Assembly (NCBI RefSeq): GCF_026339875.1
Contig: NZ_JAPEPZ010000001.1
Span: 4,960,001-5,024,000 of the forward strand
Reading direction: 5' to 3'
From: Streptomyces sp. NBC_01571
Lineage (GTDB): Bacteria; Actinomycetota; Actinomycetes; Streptomycetales; Streptomycetaceae
DNA length: 64,000 nucleotides
Part shown: positions 35,054 to 43,603 of the stretch, one piece after another
Numbering within the stretch: position 1 is the stretch's first letter
Layout: every line of letters begins with the position of its first letter
Translations under genes and position numbers: made by a program
The notes under the pieces: model-generated
Told to the model about the DNA's origin: nothing
The model's input: only the letters and a program-made list of their open reading frames with translations
Database searches by the model: none

Positions 35054-35449
35054 TCACGGTGACGGTGGAGTCTCGCTACCCACAAGCCGCTCAAGCCGGT
35101 CAAGCCGCTCACCGAGCATCCGGAGAGCGTCATGAATCGTGCTGAGTTCTGTGGCCAGGGCCGCGAATGCCGGGCTGCTGCCCGGCTCGGTCCCGAGAGG
35201 TGCCGAAGGATCGCGGACAAACGTCCCGCGCCCCTGCTGAGTGAGGATCAACCCCTCGTCACGCAGTTGGCCGTACGCGCTCTGAACAGTCATGAGCTGC
35301 ACACCAAGTTCCTTGGCAAGTGCGCGAGCTGCTGGGAGGCGGTCCCCCGCGGCGTACTCACGATCGGGGCCAGTGATCCTCTCGCGGAACTGCGCCGCAA
35401 TCGCCTTGGCCGTCGGCGTGGGCTTGGGCACTTCGAGGCTCTGCTCCAT
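35054..35449 (-). CDS. GntR-family transfer regulator (KorSA-like)
   Basis: 131 residues from ATG 35449. The GntR winged-helix is present (AIAAQFRERITGPDREYAAGDRLP, AARALAKELGVQLMTVQSAYGQL, GLILTQQGRGTFV), followed by a helical tail with a heptad-like LRMLGERLDRLERLVG. In pSAM2 the GntR repressor KorSA keeps replication and transfer genes off. Two copies of its likely operator, GACCTAGGTCAATC, lie 17 bp and 63 bp upstream of the start. A longer frame opening at 35509 would cover one operator and is less likely. Confidence 0.85.
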   Translation of the reverse strand: MEQSLEVPKPTPTAKAIAAQFRERITGPDREYAAGDRLPAARALAKELGVQLMTVQSAYGQLRDEGLILTQQGRGTFVRDPSAPLGTEPGSSPAFAALATELSTIHDALRMLGERLDRLERLVGSETPPSP

Positions 35450-35466
35450 ACCTCCGAGAGTAACCG

Positions 35467-35530
35467 GACCTAGGTCAATCTCAGGTTCTCCGGTACACCT
35501 CCTTGACACGCAGATTGACCTAGGTCAATC
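35467..35530. promoter_or_regulatory. GntR operators and divergent promoter
   Basis: A perfect 18-bp palindrome GATTGACCTAGGTCAATC (35513-35530) and a second copy matching 14 bp (35467-35480) flank a -35-like TTGACA (35503-35508). The arrangement suits autorepression of the GntR gene and control of the rightward transfer operon. Confidence 0.85.
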
Positions 35531-36003
35531 TGGATAGGTCGGAACGCGAAGCCGAAAAGACTTCAACATCCGGACTCGTAAGTGATTGACCTGCGCAGAT
35601 AGCGCCCGGAGGAAAGCCCGCAGGGGTGAGTACGAAGGCAGCGGCAGTTGGTTGAGAACTGAACAGAGGGCGCACCGCAACCTGCACATGGGGAGAGCGG
35701 CCGCCGGAAGCACCAGGCAACAGCGACAAGCCGTGGGCCCTGCCGCGCGAGTAGCAAGCACCTTCTCCCAAGCCGTCCCTGCCGGGCGGACAAGCGACTC
35801 GTACGTGCGGTGAGACAAGGGCAAAGATCGCGGGCCCCGAAGGAAGTTGGCCGGTTCGAGTCCGGTCCGGGGCGCTTTGGCCACTGCTCAGTGGCCGCAT
35901 CACGCGAGGTTCGCGTGATTCACCACCAACGGCAGGCACCCCCGGAGCTGACTCTCCGGGGGTGCTGTTCGGGCCGTTTCACCTGCTAGGGAGACCACGA
36001 CCC
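35531..36003. other. 473-bp leader before the transfer operon, with three hairpins
   Basis: No gene. Structures: a T-arm-like fold at 35834-35873 (GCCCCG...CGGGGC enclosing CCGG-TTCGAGT-CCGG), a hairpin ATCACGCG/CGCGTGAT at 35899-35919, and a strong hairpin GCACCCCCGGAG/CTCCGGGGGTGC at 35936-35965. The last lies 38 bp before the first start codon and could attenuate transcription into the operon. Confidence 0.55.
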
Positions 36004-36261
36004 ATGAATCACATCGTGACTGTTCAGGAGGCTGTTACCGCGTTCGCTCCGTTCATGGAGCCCACGGATGCGGAGTTGGAGGCCATCGAGCGTGAGGCGC
36101 CGCTGATCGATGCGGAGCTGGAGCTGCTGGACGTGCAGATCGCGCTGCTGGACCGGCCGGCGTCCGTGCTCGGTGAGCGGCGGCTGCGCAGGGCGGCGAA
36201 CAAGGTGCTGGCTGCACGGCGCGAGGTCGCCAACCGCGTTACGGCGGGGGAGGCGGCATGA
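36004..36261 (+). CDS. DUF6284-like AICE protein
   Basis: 85 residues starting MNHIVTVQEAVTAFAPFMEPTDAELEAIE (ATG 36004). It is acidic and then basic helical throughout (LLDVQIALLDRP, ERRLRRAANKVLAARREVANR), like the small DUF6284 proteins that open AICE transfer operons. No catalytic motif. It overlaps the next gene by 4 bp (ATGA). Confidence 0.8.
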   Translation: MNHIVTVQEAVTAFAPFMEPTDAELEAIEREAPLIDAELELLDVQIALLDRPASVLGERRLRRAANKVLAARREVANRVTAGEAA

Positions 36262-36791
36262 TCCGCCTGGTCACCGCATCCCGCCTGGAACGGCTGGAGG
36301 CCGCCGCGAGCGTGGCCCGCGAGCACGCCCGGCAGACGAGCAGCGCGGCGAACGAGGCGTTCGGCCGGCACATGCGGGAGCTGTACGCAGTGACCGACCG
36401 CGCGGAGCGGGCGGAGGCGACTGCTACCGAGGTGGGCACGATCCTCGCCCACGCGATGGCGGAGCTGTCCGTCGCGCAGCAGGAACTCCTGCTGAAGGAC
36501 ATCCAGATCCGGCGGCTGCGCGAGGAGCAGGCGGCCCGGTCGATGGAGGGCAGGACGCTGACGGTGCTGCTGCACTACGGCGAGCCGCACAACATCTACG
36601 CCTGCCGTGAGGACCTCTACGCCGACACCGCGACGCACGGCGTGCCCGCCGGCGCCGCATGGGTGCCGCTGGGTGAACGCGCGGCGTCCGCGTGCGAGTG
36701 GTCGTGTGCGGCGTTCATCCACGATGCGACGTCCCACGGGTTTCGCCGTGCGTCCCTGCCCGCTCCGAAGCCGGTCGGGGAGGCGGCGTGA
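36258..36791 (+). CDS. AICE hypothetical protein with coiled-coil N-terminus
   Basis: 177 residues: a long helix (RLERLEAAASVAREHARQTS to LLLKDIQIRRLREEQAARS, about 5-95) followed by a small C-terminal domain (LTVLLHYGEPHNIYACREDLYADTATHG) with three Cys. No family recognised. It is 4-bp overlapped on both sides with its neighbours, so it belongs to the transfer operon. Confidence 0.75.
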   Translation: MIRLVTASRLERLEAAASVAREHARQTSSAANEAFGRHMRELYAVTDRAERAEATATEVGTILAHAMAELSVAQQELLLKDIQIRRLREEQAARSMEGRTLTVLLHYGEPHNIYACREDLYADTATHGVPAGAAWVPLGERAASACEWSCAAFIHDATSHGFRRASLPAPKPVGEAA

Positions 36792-37795
36792 ACAGTGTTC
36801 AGACCCGTTCAGCAGAGCGGGCCCTGTCGGGCGGCACGTGGCTGATCGTGTGCGGGGCGATGCTCTTTTCGATCCTGACCGTGACGCCGTTGATGGCCGA
36901 GCACACGGCCGATGACTGGGCTTGGACGGCCCCGATCTTGCCGCTCGTGGTGGACGCGGCCGTGGTCATCGTGGTCAAGCTCGATGACGTGCTGGGCCGC
37001 CTAGGCGGGCACGGCGGACGGTGGCCCGTCATCCTGCGCTGGATGACCGGCCTGATGACGCTCGCACTGAACACGGCCGACTCCGCGCTGAAGAAAGACC
37101 TGGTCGGCGTGGCTGTGCATGCGGTGGCGCCGCTGCTGCTGATCGTCACGGCGGAGACCAGCCTCGCCTACCGGCGCGCCATCGCGCACGCCGTCGAGGC
37201 CCTGCAAGCCCAGCGGCATGCGGAGCAGGAGCGGCGCGAGCAGGTGGCCCGCGAACGTGCCGAGCAGGCCCGCGCCGAAGCGCAGCAGGAACGCGAGCAC
37301 GCCGCGATGCTGGCCCGTGAACAGCGTGAACACGAAGCCGCATTGGCCCGCGAGGCAGCCGAACGCGAAGCACGCCAGCGACGCGACGAGCGTGAAGCCC
37401 GGGAGCGGGCCGAGGCTGCCGAGCGGGAGATTCGTGAACGCCGTGAACGCGAGCATGAAGAGCGTGAACACGAGCGCGAACTCCGTGAACGGCGGGCTCG
37501 CGAGCAAGCCGAGACCGAGCGCCGCGAGCGCGCGGAGCGGGCCGAGCGTGAACAGCGCGAGTGCCAGGAGCGCTTGACGCGTAAACGCGAAACCCTGCTG
37601 CAGCGCGGCCCGGCCGCGGGCAAGCTCGGTGAGGATGAGGCCCGCCGGATCACGGCGGCCGCGTTCGAGACAGGCCTGTCGGTGCGCCAGGCTGCCGAGC
37701 TGTGCGGCTGGTCGGTGGGCTGGGTGTCCGCCCGCTACGCCGAACACCGCGACACCAGCACCTCTGGTGCTGGCCTGGCCATCGCGAGCAACTGA
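36788..37795 (+). CDS. DUF2637 / SpdB-type spread protein
   Basis: 335 residues from GTG 36788. Four predicted membrane helices lie in the first 130 residues (TWLIVCGAMLFSILTVTPLM, WTAPILPLVVDAAVVIVVKL, and two more). A highly charged Arg/Glu/Ala coiled coil follows (about 135-275), then a C-terminal HTH-like end (GLSVRQAAELCGWSVGWVSARY). This layout is typical of DUF2637 proteins of Streptomyces plasmids and AICEs, thought to help spread of the element along the mycelium. The stop overlaps the next start by one base. Confidence 0.85.
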   Translation: MNSVQTRSAERALSGGTWLIVCGAMLFSILTVTPLMAEHTADDWAWTAPILPLVVDAAVVIVVKLDDVLGRLGGHGGRWPVILRWMTGLMTLALNTADSALKKDLVGVAVHAVAPLLLIVTAETSLAYRRAIAHAVEALQAQRHAEQERREQVARERAEQARAEAQQEREHAAMLAREQREHEAALAREAAEREARQRRDEREARERAEAAEREIRERREREHEEREHERELRERRAREQAETERRERAERAEREQRECQERLTRKRETLLQRGPAAGKLGEDEARRITAAAFETGLSVRQAAELCGWSVGWVSARYAEHRDTSTSGAGLAIASN

Positions 37796-38136
37796 TGGGC
37801 GCGATACCGGTCTATTCGTGGCGCCTGGCCCCGGAGGGTCTGGCCACGGTCCGCCAACTGCGGGCGCGCGGGCTGCGGCCCGGTGGTCAGGACGTTGCCG
37901 CGCAACTCGAGCGCCGACGCCGTCGCCGCGGCCCACTGGTCGCCTACCTCTACGAGATCGACAATGCCAAGCCGGTCCGCCCGATGACGCCGGCGAAGTG
38001 GGCGGCGGTGACCAAGGCGAATGCCGCTCGCCGCACCTGCCCGCAGTGCGGGCGGGATGCCGGCTACGTCATCCCTGCCTCGCTCGGCATGTGCGTGCCT
38101 TGCGCCTACCCCGACGACGAACAGCGCGCCGCCTGA
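37795..38136 (+). CDS. RRQRL-motif zinc-binding protein
   Basis: 113 residues from ATG 37795 (overlapping the previous TGA). The N-terminal signature PVYSWRLAPEGLATVRQLRARGLRPGGQ is that of RRQRL-motif proteins of actinomycete mobile elements (here VRQLRA). Two CxxC pairs, CPQCGRD and MCVPCAY, form a zinc ribbon. The role is unknown; nucleic-acid binding is plausible. Confidence 0.85.
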   Translation: MGAIPVYSWRLAPEGLATVRQLRARGLRPGGQDVAAQLERRRRRRGPLVAYLYEIDNAKPVRPMTPAKWAAVTKANAARRTCPQCGRDAGYVIPASLGMCVPCAYPDDEQRAA

Positions 38137-38158
38137 ACGCCCCCTACCTGGAGGAATC

Positions 38159-38374
38159 GTGAGTGTTGCACCGCAGCAGGGCACGCACTTCTTCGTGCTG
38201 TCTCTGGAAAAGCCGGGCCTGCTCTCCATGACGCAGGAGGGCACCTGCACCCCCGCGCCCGGTGCCACCCGCAAGGACATGTACCAGCAGCTCTACCAGG
38301 CCGTGACAGCGCAGGACCCCGCCTTGTCCGGCGCCACGGTCTTGTTCTTCTCCCTGGAGCGCAACCAGCTCTGA
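38159..38374 (+). CDS. Small AICE protein, 71 residues
   Basis: GTG 38159 with CTGGAGG upstream. The product MSVAPQQGTHFFVLSLEKPG...VTAQDPALSGATVLFFSLERNQL is a compact alpha/beta sequence without Cys-metal or membrane motifs apart from one Cys. Similar small proteins sit between RRQRL and Spd genes in other AICEs. No function known. Confidence 0.7.
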   Translation: MSVAPQQGTHFFVLSLEKPGLLSMTQEGTCTPAPGATRKDMYQQLYQAVTAQDPALSGATVLFFSLERNQL

Positions 38375-38465
38375 CCCGCGCCCAGCTCACCATCCCGTTG
38401 GCGGGCCCGGCCGGCACTTCTCACGGCCCCGGCCGGGCCCTACTCCCCAAAGGAGTGCTCACAGC

Positions 38466-40067
38466 ATGACGGACCTCAGCACCGAGCCGGTAGCCGTCGA
38501 GGCTGCCCCGATCACACCACCCCCGCCCCCCGACACCCCGCCCGCCGTGGCCAAGGACGTGCACGAGGTCGACCACACGCCCGGCGGGTGGCCGATCGTC
38601 CCGCTCGCTCTGTCCGGGGCGAACAGCACCATCGGCGCGGTCGCCGCCGCATCCCTGGCCGGCGGCCCCATCGCCGCGGCCGTCGCCGCCACCGGCATGG
38701 TCGTCCTCGGCACCATCGCCGCCACCCGATCCCGCAAGCCGGACCCGCGCCGGGAAGCACGCAGGTCCGCCGCCCGCACCGCCAGCCGCTCAGCCGCCCG
38801 CAAGACGGGACAGCACAGCTCGGGTGCGGCCAGCCGCCGGAGCTCCTCCGGAGGTCGTTCGGCCGGCTCACGTTCCGGTGGTTCCGGTGGCCGATCGGGC
38901 AAGGTGCCCGGCCAACACCGCCGCACCAACGGCGGCACCGCCACCCGCCACGGCAGCACCACCACCGGCGGAAAAACCCTCCGCAAGAGCGCACACGGCC
39001 CGGCCAAACACCAATTGGGCTCAGGCAAGGGCGCTGCGAGCCGTGTCGGGCAGGTCAAAGCGCTGCGGGCCGCACGGAAGGACGCGGCCGGCTCCCGCGG
39101 CGGGCAGCGGGCGCAGACCACCGACGCCCGCCGCGCGGTCGCCGACGCCCGACGCAACGCCAAAGCAGCCGGTAGCGGGACGGGGCTGACCGGCCGTGCC
39201 GGGCACAAGGGCGGTATCGCCGGGCGGATGCTTGCCGGCGCCGCAGGCAAAGCCCGCGGAGCACGCGATATGGCGATCGCCAAGAACCGTGCCCGCCGCG
39301 ACCGCAAGGCGGGCGCCACTGTCGACGCGCAGCGCGGCGCCGTCCGTAAGGCACCCGCCCGCAAGGCAGCCCGGCAGGCTCTGCGCCGGTCGGCGGCACG
39401 TTTCCACGGCCGTCGCCTGCTCGCCGCGCTGCTCGCACTGCCGCTGGGCCTGCTCGGGCTGATCACCAGCCCGATCGGTCGCAAGTTGAACCTGCCGTGG
39501 CTGATCCACCCCGGCCGGCGCCTGTACCGGCGCATCGTCGGGGCGGCCCGCGAGCAGCGCACCCTCCGCGACGACGCGATCCGCGACGAACTGGCCGAGC
39601 GGGAGGCCGCCGCGGACACCGAGGCCGCCACCGACGGCGCCGCCGGCATCGCCGACGACGTCAAGCGGCCTCCCACGACGGTCCCGACCAGCACGAACAC
39701 CCCTGTGAGTGAAGGAGAGAACGTGTCCGGCTTCCGGTTCGAAGAGGCCGCTTCCGAGATGGAGCAGGCCGCCAACGCCTACGACCCCGAGAACGCCATG
39801 GAGATCCTCGCCATGGTCGAGGGACTCCCCGCCGCGCTGACCAGCGTGGCGAACGTGATGAAGATCCTCGCGGAGCGCTCCGACAGTGAGTTCCCGCTGG
39901 AGAAGCAGATCGCGGACGGCTTCAACGACATCTTCGGCGCCGTCATGAGCGCCGTCGCGGTCGCCGAGGACATGGGCCCGCTGTTCCGACAGGTTCACGC
40001 GCAGGACATCGCCCGCCACGAAGACCCCCGCAACGGCACCGAGGCAGAGAAGGGCTGGAACGTCTGA
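38466..40067 (+). CDS. Large Spd-like transfer protein
   Basis: 533 residues, ATG after AAAGGAG. A Pro-rich start is followed by a hydrophobic segment (about 42-85, STIGAVAAASLAGGPIAAAV). A long Arg/Gly/Ser/Ala-rich basic region (about 88-310) leads to a second membrane segment (LLAALLALPLGLLGLITSPIG, about 318-340). The acidic C-terminal helical domain ends AVAVAEDMGPLFRQVHAQDIARHEDPRNG. It ends 2 bp before traB, so it is likely a membrane partner of the translocase. Confidence 0.75.
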   Translation: MTDLSTEPVAVEAAPITPPPPPDTPPAVAKDVHEVDHTPGGWPIVPLALSGANSTIGAVAAASLAGGPIAAAVAATGMVVLGTIAATRSRKPDPRREARRSAARTASRSAARKTGQHSSGAASRRSSSGGRSAGSRSGGSGGRSGKVPGQHRRTNGGTATRHGSTTTGGKTLRKSAHGPAKHQLGSGKGAASRVGQVKALRAARKDAAGSRGGQRAQTTDARRAVADARRNAKAAGSGTGLTGRAGHKGGIAGRMLAGAAGKARGARDMAIAKNRARRDRKAGATVDAQRGAVRKAPARKAARQALRRSAARFHGRRLLAALLALPLGLLGLITSPIGRKLNLPWLIHPGRRLYRRIVGAAREQRTLRDDAIRDELAEREAAADTEAATDGAAGIADDVKRPPTTVPTSTNTPVSEGENVSGFRFEEAASEMEQAANAYDPENAMEILAMVEGLPAALTSVANVMKILAERSDSEFPLEKQIADGFNDIFGAVMSAVAVAEDMGPLFRQVHAQDIARHEDPRNGTEAEKGWNV

Positions 40068-40069
40068 TC

Positions 40070-42145
40070 ATGGCCAGCACCGCCACCGCCAAACAGCAGA
40101 GCAGTGGCCCGGTGCTGGACTGGGCAGCCGGTCACGGACCCGTGACCGGCGCCCTGTCCGCCACCACCGGAGCCTTCGCCATCGCCACCACCGGCGCCGC
40201 AACCGCCATGCCCCCCGGCTGGGCCCTCGCCGTCGGCGCGGCCGGCGCCCTCGGGCACACCGTCGCCGGCATCCGGGTGCGTAACGCCGGCCGCACCCTC
40301 GCCACCCGCGCCGCGTCCTGGCTCATCGGGGCCGGCTGGACCACCTGGGCCATGACCCACGGCCCTCTCACCTGGGCCGCCCTCGGCTCCCTGGCCACCA
40401 TCGGCGTCGGCATCGGCGCCACCGCCCGCTCCGTCGCCCTCTACGAGGAGGCCCGTGAGGACGAAGCCCTTGCGGCTGAGCAGCGGCAGATCGCCGCGGA
40501 GTTGTCCGCGGAGCGGCGGGCGATCGCCGCGGAATGGGTCGACCGCATCCAACGCGTCTGCTCGATCACCGTGCGGGTGGTCGGCGTGGAGTTGTGGGAG
40601 ACCGGCGCCGGATTCTCCATCGACGCCGAACTCCCGCCCGGCGGCGCCACCTGGAACAAGATCGCCGCCGAGTCGCCGCGGCTGTCCGCGGACGCCCGGC
40701 TGCCGCACGGCTGCACCGCCACGGCGGGCCCCGGCATCCACCAGGGCCGCGTCATCCTCGACGTGACCACGGTCAACGTCCTCGAAGAAAAGCGCGACTA
40801 CCCGACGGACTACAGCACACTGTCGATCCACACCGGCATCCCGTGGGGCTACCGCACCAACGCCGAGCAGATCCTCGCCTACCTCCGGGAGCAGTGCGCG
40901 CTGATCGTCGGTCCGACCGGGTCAGGCAAGACGAACATGGTGCACGCGATCCTCGCGGGGTTCGCTCGCGCCGAGGACATCCTCACCTGGGTGATCGACC
41001 TCAACGCAGGCTCGGCCGGCCTGCCCTGGGTCCTCCCTGCGTTGAACGGGGAACTCGTGCGGGAGGACGGCAAGCCTGTGCGGCCGGGTGTGGACTGGCT
41101 CGCCGGCACCTACGACGAAGCCCTGACCATGCTCGATACGGCCGTGCGCGTGGCCAAGCAGCGCAAGATGGGCTACCAAGCCCTGCTGTCGAAGGCCAAC
41201 ACGGATCTGCTGCCGGTCAGCCGGAAGATTCCTCAGATCATGCTGGTGATCGATGAGGGAGCGGAGATCCTGGCCAGCACCGATCGGGCCGTGCGCAAGC
41301 TCGGGGAAAAGATCCTCGAAGTGATCCGGATTGCCCGCGCCATGGGTGTGCGTACCGTCCTCACCGCCCTGGGTGCGACCGGCAGCGTGCTCAGCAACCT
41401 CATGATCCGTCGGGAAGCCAAGGTGCGTGTCGCCCTCACCGGTGGCGAGACCGAGGGCATGGACCTGTCCAAGATGTTCCCCGGCTCCCGCGGGCTGCGG
41501 GTGGACCAGGCGCCGCACAAGGGCGCCGGGTTCATGAGCACCCCGGAATCGCCGGCCGCCCTGTTCAAGGGGTGGCGGATCCTCCCCAACCAGATCCGGG
41601 ACATCACCGCGGCAACATCCGACCGGCACCCGACGCTCGATGACGTGTCCGCTAAGGCCGCCGGCCCCGCCTACGCACGGCGCTGGGATGCGGAGCGCAC
41701 CGCGTGGATGCGCGACCAGGCCGCGACCGACGACACCGACGGGGACACGCCCGGGACACCTGGGGGCCTGCGCCTGTCAGCGCTGAGCGAGCAGGCAGAG
41801 TCCCCGGAAGACGCGTTGGCACGCCGGTTCCGGGAGGAGATCGACGCGCAGTTCGGCACCGCACCCGAACCCCACACCACCGAGCGCAGCGACGGGGCGG
41901 AACGGCCGGCCGGGCTGGACCTGTCGGCGTTGCGGGGCGAGCAGGGCCCGACATGGCTGCCGGCCGCGTTGGAAGCGATCAAGGCGACCGGAGCGGAGGG
42001 CATGAAGCCGTCCGCGGTCGCCGAACTGGCAGGCAAAGACCGCAAAACGGTCCGGGCCGCGCTGCAAGCCGCCATGGAACGGGGCGCGTTGGTTTACCGG
42101 GACAACGGACCGCACTCGGTCTACGTCCACCCCGACCACGCCTGA
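40070..42145 (+). CDS. traB: TraB-type FtsK/SpoIIIE conjugal DNA translocase
   Basis: 691 residues. TraB is a hexameric motor that moves double-stranded DNA between mycelial cells and alone suffices for Streptomyces conjugation. Two or three membrane helices lie in the first 125 residues. The FtsK-like ATPase has Walker A GPTGSGKT (281-288) and Walker B QIMLVIDEGAEIL. The C-terminal winged helix (IKATGAEGMKPSAVAELAGKDRKTVRAALQ) should bind the clt locus. A 16-bp repeat cluster just downstream is the clt candidate. Confidence 0.92.
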   Translation: MASTATAKQQSSGPVLDWAAGHGPVTGALSATTGAFAIATTGAATAMPPGWALAVGAAGALGHTVAGIRVRNAGRTLATRAASWLIGAGWTTWAMTHGPLTWAALGSLATIGVGIGATARSVALYEEAREDEALAAEQRQIAAELSAERRAIAAEWVDRIQRVCSITVRVVGVELWETGAGFSIDAELPPGGATWNKIAAESPRLSADARLPHGCTATAGPGIHQGRVILDVTTVNVLEEKRDYPTDYSTLSIHTGIPWGYRTNAEQILAYLREQCALIVGPTGSGKTNMVHAILAGFARAEDILTWVIDLNAGSAGLPWVLPALNGELVREDGKPVRPGVDWLAGTYDEALTMLDTAVRVAKQRKMGYQALLSKANTDLLPVSRKIPQIMLVIDEGAEILASTDRAVRKLGEKILEVIRIARAMGVRTVLTALGATGSVLSNLMIRREAKVRVALTGGETEGMDLSKMFPGSRGLRVDQAPHKGAGFMSTPESPAALFKGWRILPNQIRDITAATSDRHPTLDDVSAKAAGPAYARRWDAERTAWMRDQAATDDTDGDTPGTPGGLRLSALSEQAESPEDALARRFREEIDAQFGTAPEPHTTERSDGAERPAGLDLSALRGEQGPTWLPAALEAIKATGAEGMKPSAVAELAGKDRKTVRAALQAAMERGALVYRDNGPHSVYVHPDHA

Positions 42146-42168
42146 ACGCCCTCACACAGCGCTACCGA

Positions 42169-42272
42169 GTAGTGGGTAGTGGGGGAACGCCCCACTACCC
42201 ACTACAGGCCCCTACTGGGGCGCCACGGGCTCTGAACAGCGCCTCCCCACTGAGGACCCCACTACCCACTAC
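42169..42272. repeat. Three copies of a 16-bp CCCACTAC-type repeat; candidate clt locus or terminator
   Basis: CCCCACTACCCACTAC occurs at 42190 and 42257, and its exact reverse complement at 42169. The first two face each other across 5 bp, forming a perfect 16-bp hairpin. TraB proteins recognise 8-bp repeats in clt, usually close to traB, and CCCACTAC would be such an octamer. The inverted pair could also terminate traB transcription. Confidence 0.65.
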
Positions 42273-42335
42273 CCAGTAGCCCCCTGCGCGATCGTCACGC
42301 AACGCCACCACCATCCCATGCCGAAGGAGACCGCC

Positions 42336-42647
42336 ATGGACCGCAACATCCCACCCGGAATCATCGCCCCGCACATACCCGCCGACGCCTGGAACCGCGC
42401 GCAGGCCACCGGCCAGCCGGTCGTCATCGTCACCCCGGCGACCAACGACAACGCCATCACGCTGCGCCGGATCGTCGTCCCGTTCGCGATCGCCGGGGCC
42501 GCCGTCCTCGGCGGCTGGGGACTGGTCGCAGCCCTCTGCTTCCTGCTCGACGCCGCGGCCCACACCTTCACCGTCATCGCCGGCGCCGCCGGACCCATCG
42601 GAGCCGGCGGCATCACGTTGAAGCTCGCCCGCGGAAAGAACACCTAG
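42336..42647 (+). CDS. SpdD-like small membrane spread protein
   Basis: 103 residues from ATG 42336 (GAAGGAGA upstream; an ATG at 42318 has none). A hydrophilic start is followed by two membrane helices (VVPFAIAGAAVLGGWGLVAALCFLL and FTVIAGAAGPIGAGGITLKLA). Typical of short Spd proteins next to tra genes. A hairpin at 42655-42698 ends the unit. Confidence 0.75.
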   Translation: MDRNIPPGIIAPHIPADAWNRAQATGQPVVIVTPATNDNAITLRRIVVPFAIAGAAVLGGWGLVAALCFLLDAAAHTFTVIAGAAGPIGAGGITLKLARGKNT

Positions 42648-42654
42648 CTACGCC

Positions 42655-42698
42655 AAGGGCGGCCCCCGCATCTCGCCAAAGAATCCGGGGCCGCCCTT
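42655..42698 (+). terminator. Terminator after the spdD-like gene
   Basis: 12-nt arms AAGGGCGGCCCC and GGGGCCGCCCTT, beginning 8 bp after the stop codon. Confidence 0.8.
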
Positions 42699-42739
42699 GC
42701 CAGCCAGCATCCATCAAAAGGAACTGGAGACATCCCAGC

Positions 42740-43603
42740 ATGACGCAACCCGTGACCATCCCGCGAGCCTTACAGGCGGGAGCTCCCGCCGCGAGCGGGA
42801 TGCGCTTCTACCTGACCACCCACAAACGGCACTGGCTGCGCTGGACCGACGTGCCGCTGTTCCTGAAATCCGAGCACTGGGACCGCGCCATCAAGTGGGA
42901 CGTCGCCCAGGGCCCCTATGCCATCGACTCCGGCGGCTTCATGGAGCTCAAGGACAAAGGAACCTGGACCCGATCGCCCCGCCAGTACGTGCAGGACCTG
43001 CGCCGCATCTGGGAACACGTCGGCCCCTTCGACTGGGCCGCCCCGCAGGACTGGATGTGCGAGAAGGCCATCATCGAGGGCGGCTGGTTCGGCGGACAGT
43101 ACTTCGTCGGCACCCACCTGAGCGTGGAAGAACACCAGCGCCGCACGGTGAACAACTTCCTCGAACTGCGCTCTCTCGCACCCGATTTGCGCATCGCCCC
43201 GGTCATCCAAGGCAACACCGTGCCCGCCTACGAGCGGTGCGTGGAACTGTACGAGAAGGCTGGGGTTGACCTGCGGGCCGAGCCGATCGTCGGCTTGGGG
43301 TCGGTGTGCCGGTTGCAGTCCACCCGCCAGGGCGCCGCGATCGTCACCGCCATGGCCGCGCACGGCTTCAAGCTGCACGGCTTCGGCTTCAAAACCCTCG
43401 GCCTGGAACGCGTCGGCCACCTGCTGGCCTCCGCGGACTCCGCCGCCTGGAGTTCCCACGCCCGCCGCCGCCCGCCCCTGTCCGGCCATACGCACAAGAA
43501 CTGCGCCAACTGCATCGACTACGCCCTGAACTGGCGCGAGCGCGTCATCCGCGCCATCCCCACCCAGCAGCAGATGATGCTCACCGACCGGAGCGCAGCA
43601 TGA
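42740..43603 (+). CDS. Queuine tRNA-ribosyltransferase-like (TGT/DpdA-fold) protein
   Basis: 287 residues. TGT-like barrel features: IDSGGFMELKDKG (the SGGF region), DWAAPQDWMCEKAI, PVIQGNTVPAYERCVELYEKAGV, VGLGSVCR, and the C-terminal HKNCANCIDYALNWRERV with a Cys/His set. Classical TGTs swap guanine for deazapurines in tRNA; relatives (DpdA) modify DNA. AICE members are conserved beside the replication genes, but no reaction is known. Its stop overlaps the prim-pol start (ATGA). Confidence 0.8.
   Translation: MTQPVTIPRALQAGAPAASGMRFYLTTHKRHWLRWTDVPLFLKSEHWDRAIKWDVAQGPYAIDSGGFMELKDKGTWTRSPRQYVQDLRRIWEHVGPFDWAAPQDWMCEKAIIEGGWFGGQYFVGTHLSVEEHQRRTVNNFLELRSLAPDLRIAPVIQGNTVPAYERCVELYEKAGVDLRAEPIVGLGSVCRLQSTRQGAAIVTAMAAHGFKLHGFGFKTLGLERVGHLLASADSAAWSSHARRRPPLSGHTHKNCANCIDYALNWRERVIRAIPTQQQMMLTDRSAA

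Noticed and set aside
34915..35145. Possible 76-residue plus-strand gene after the flavoprotein terminator
   Set aside because: It looks somewhat protein-like but has no ribosome-binding site and overlaps the GntR gene 3' end by 92 bp. Not supported enough to call.
35834..35880. tRNA gene
   Set aside because: Only a T-arm and 3' acceptor-like strand can be drawn. No 5' acceptor GCCCCGG, D-arm or anticodon arm is found upstream.
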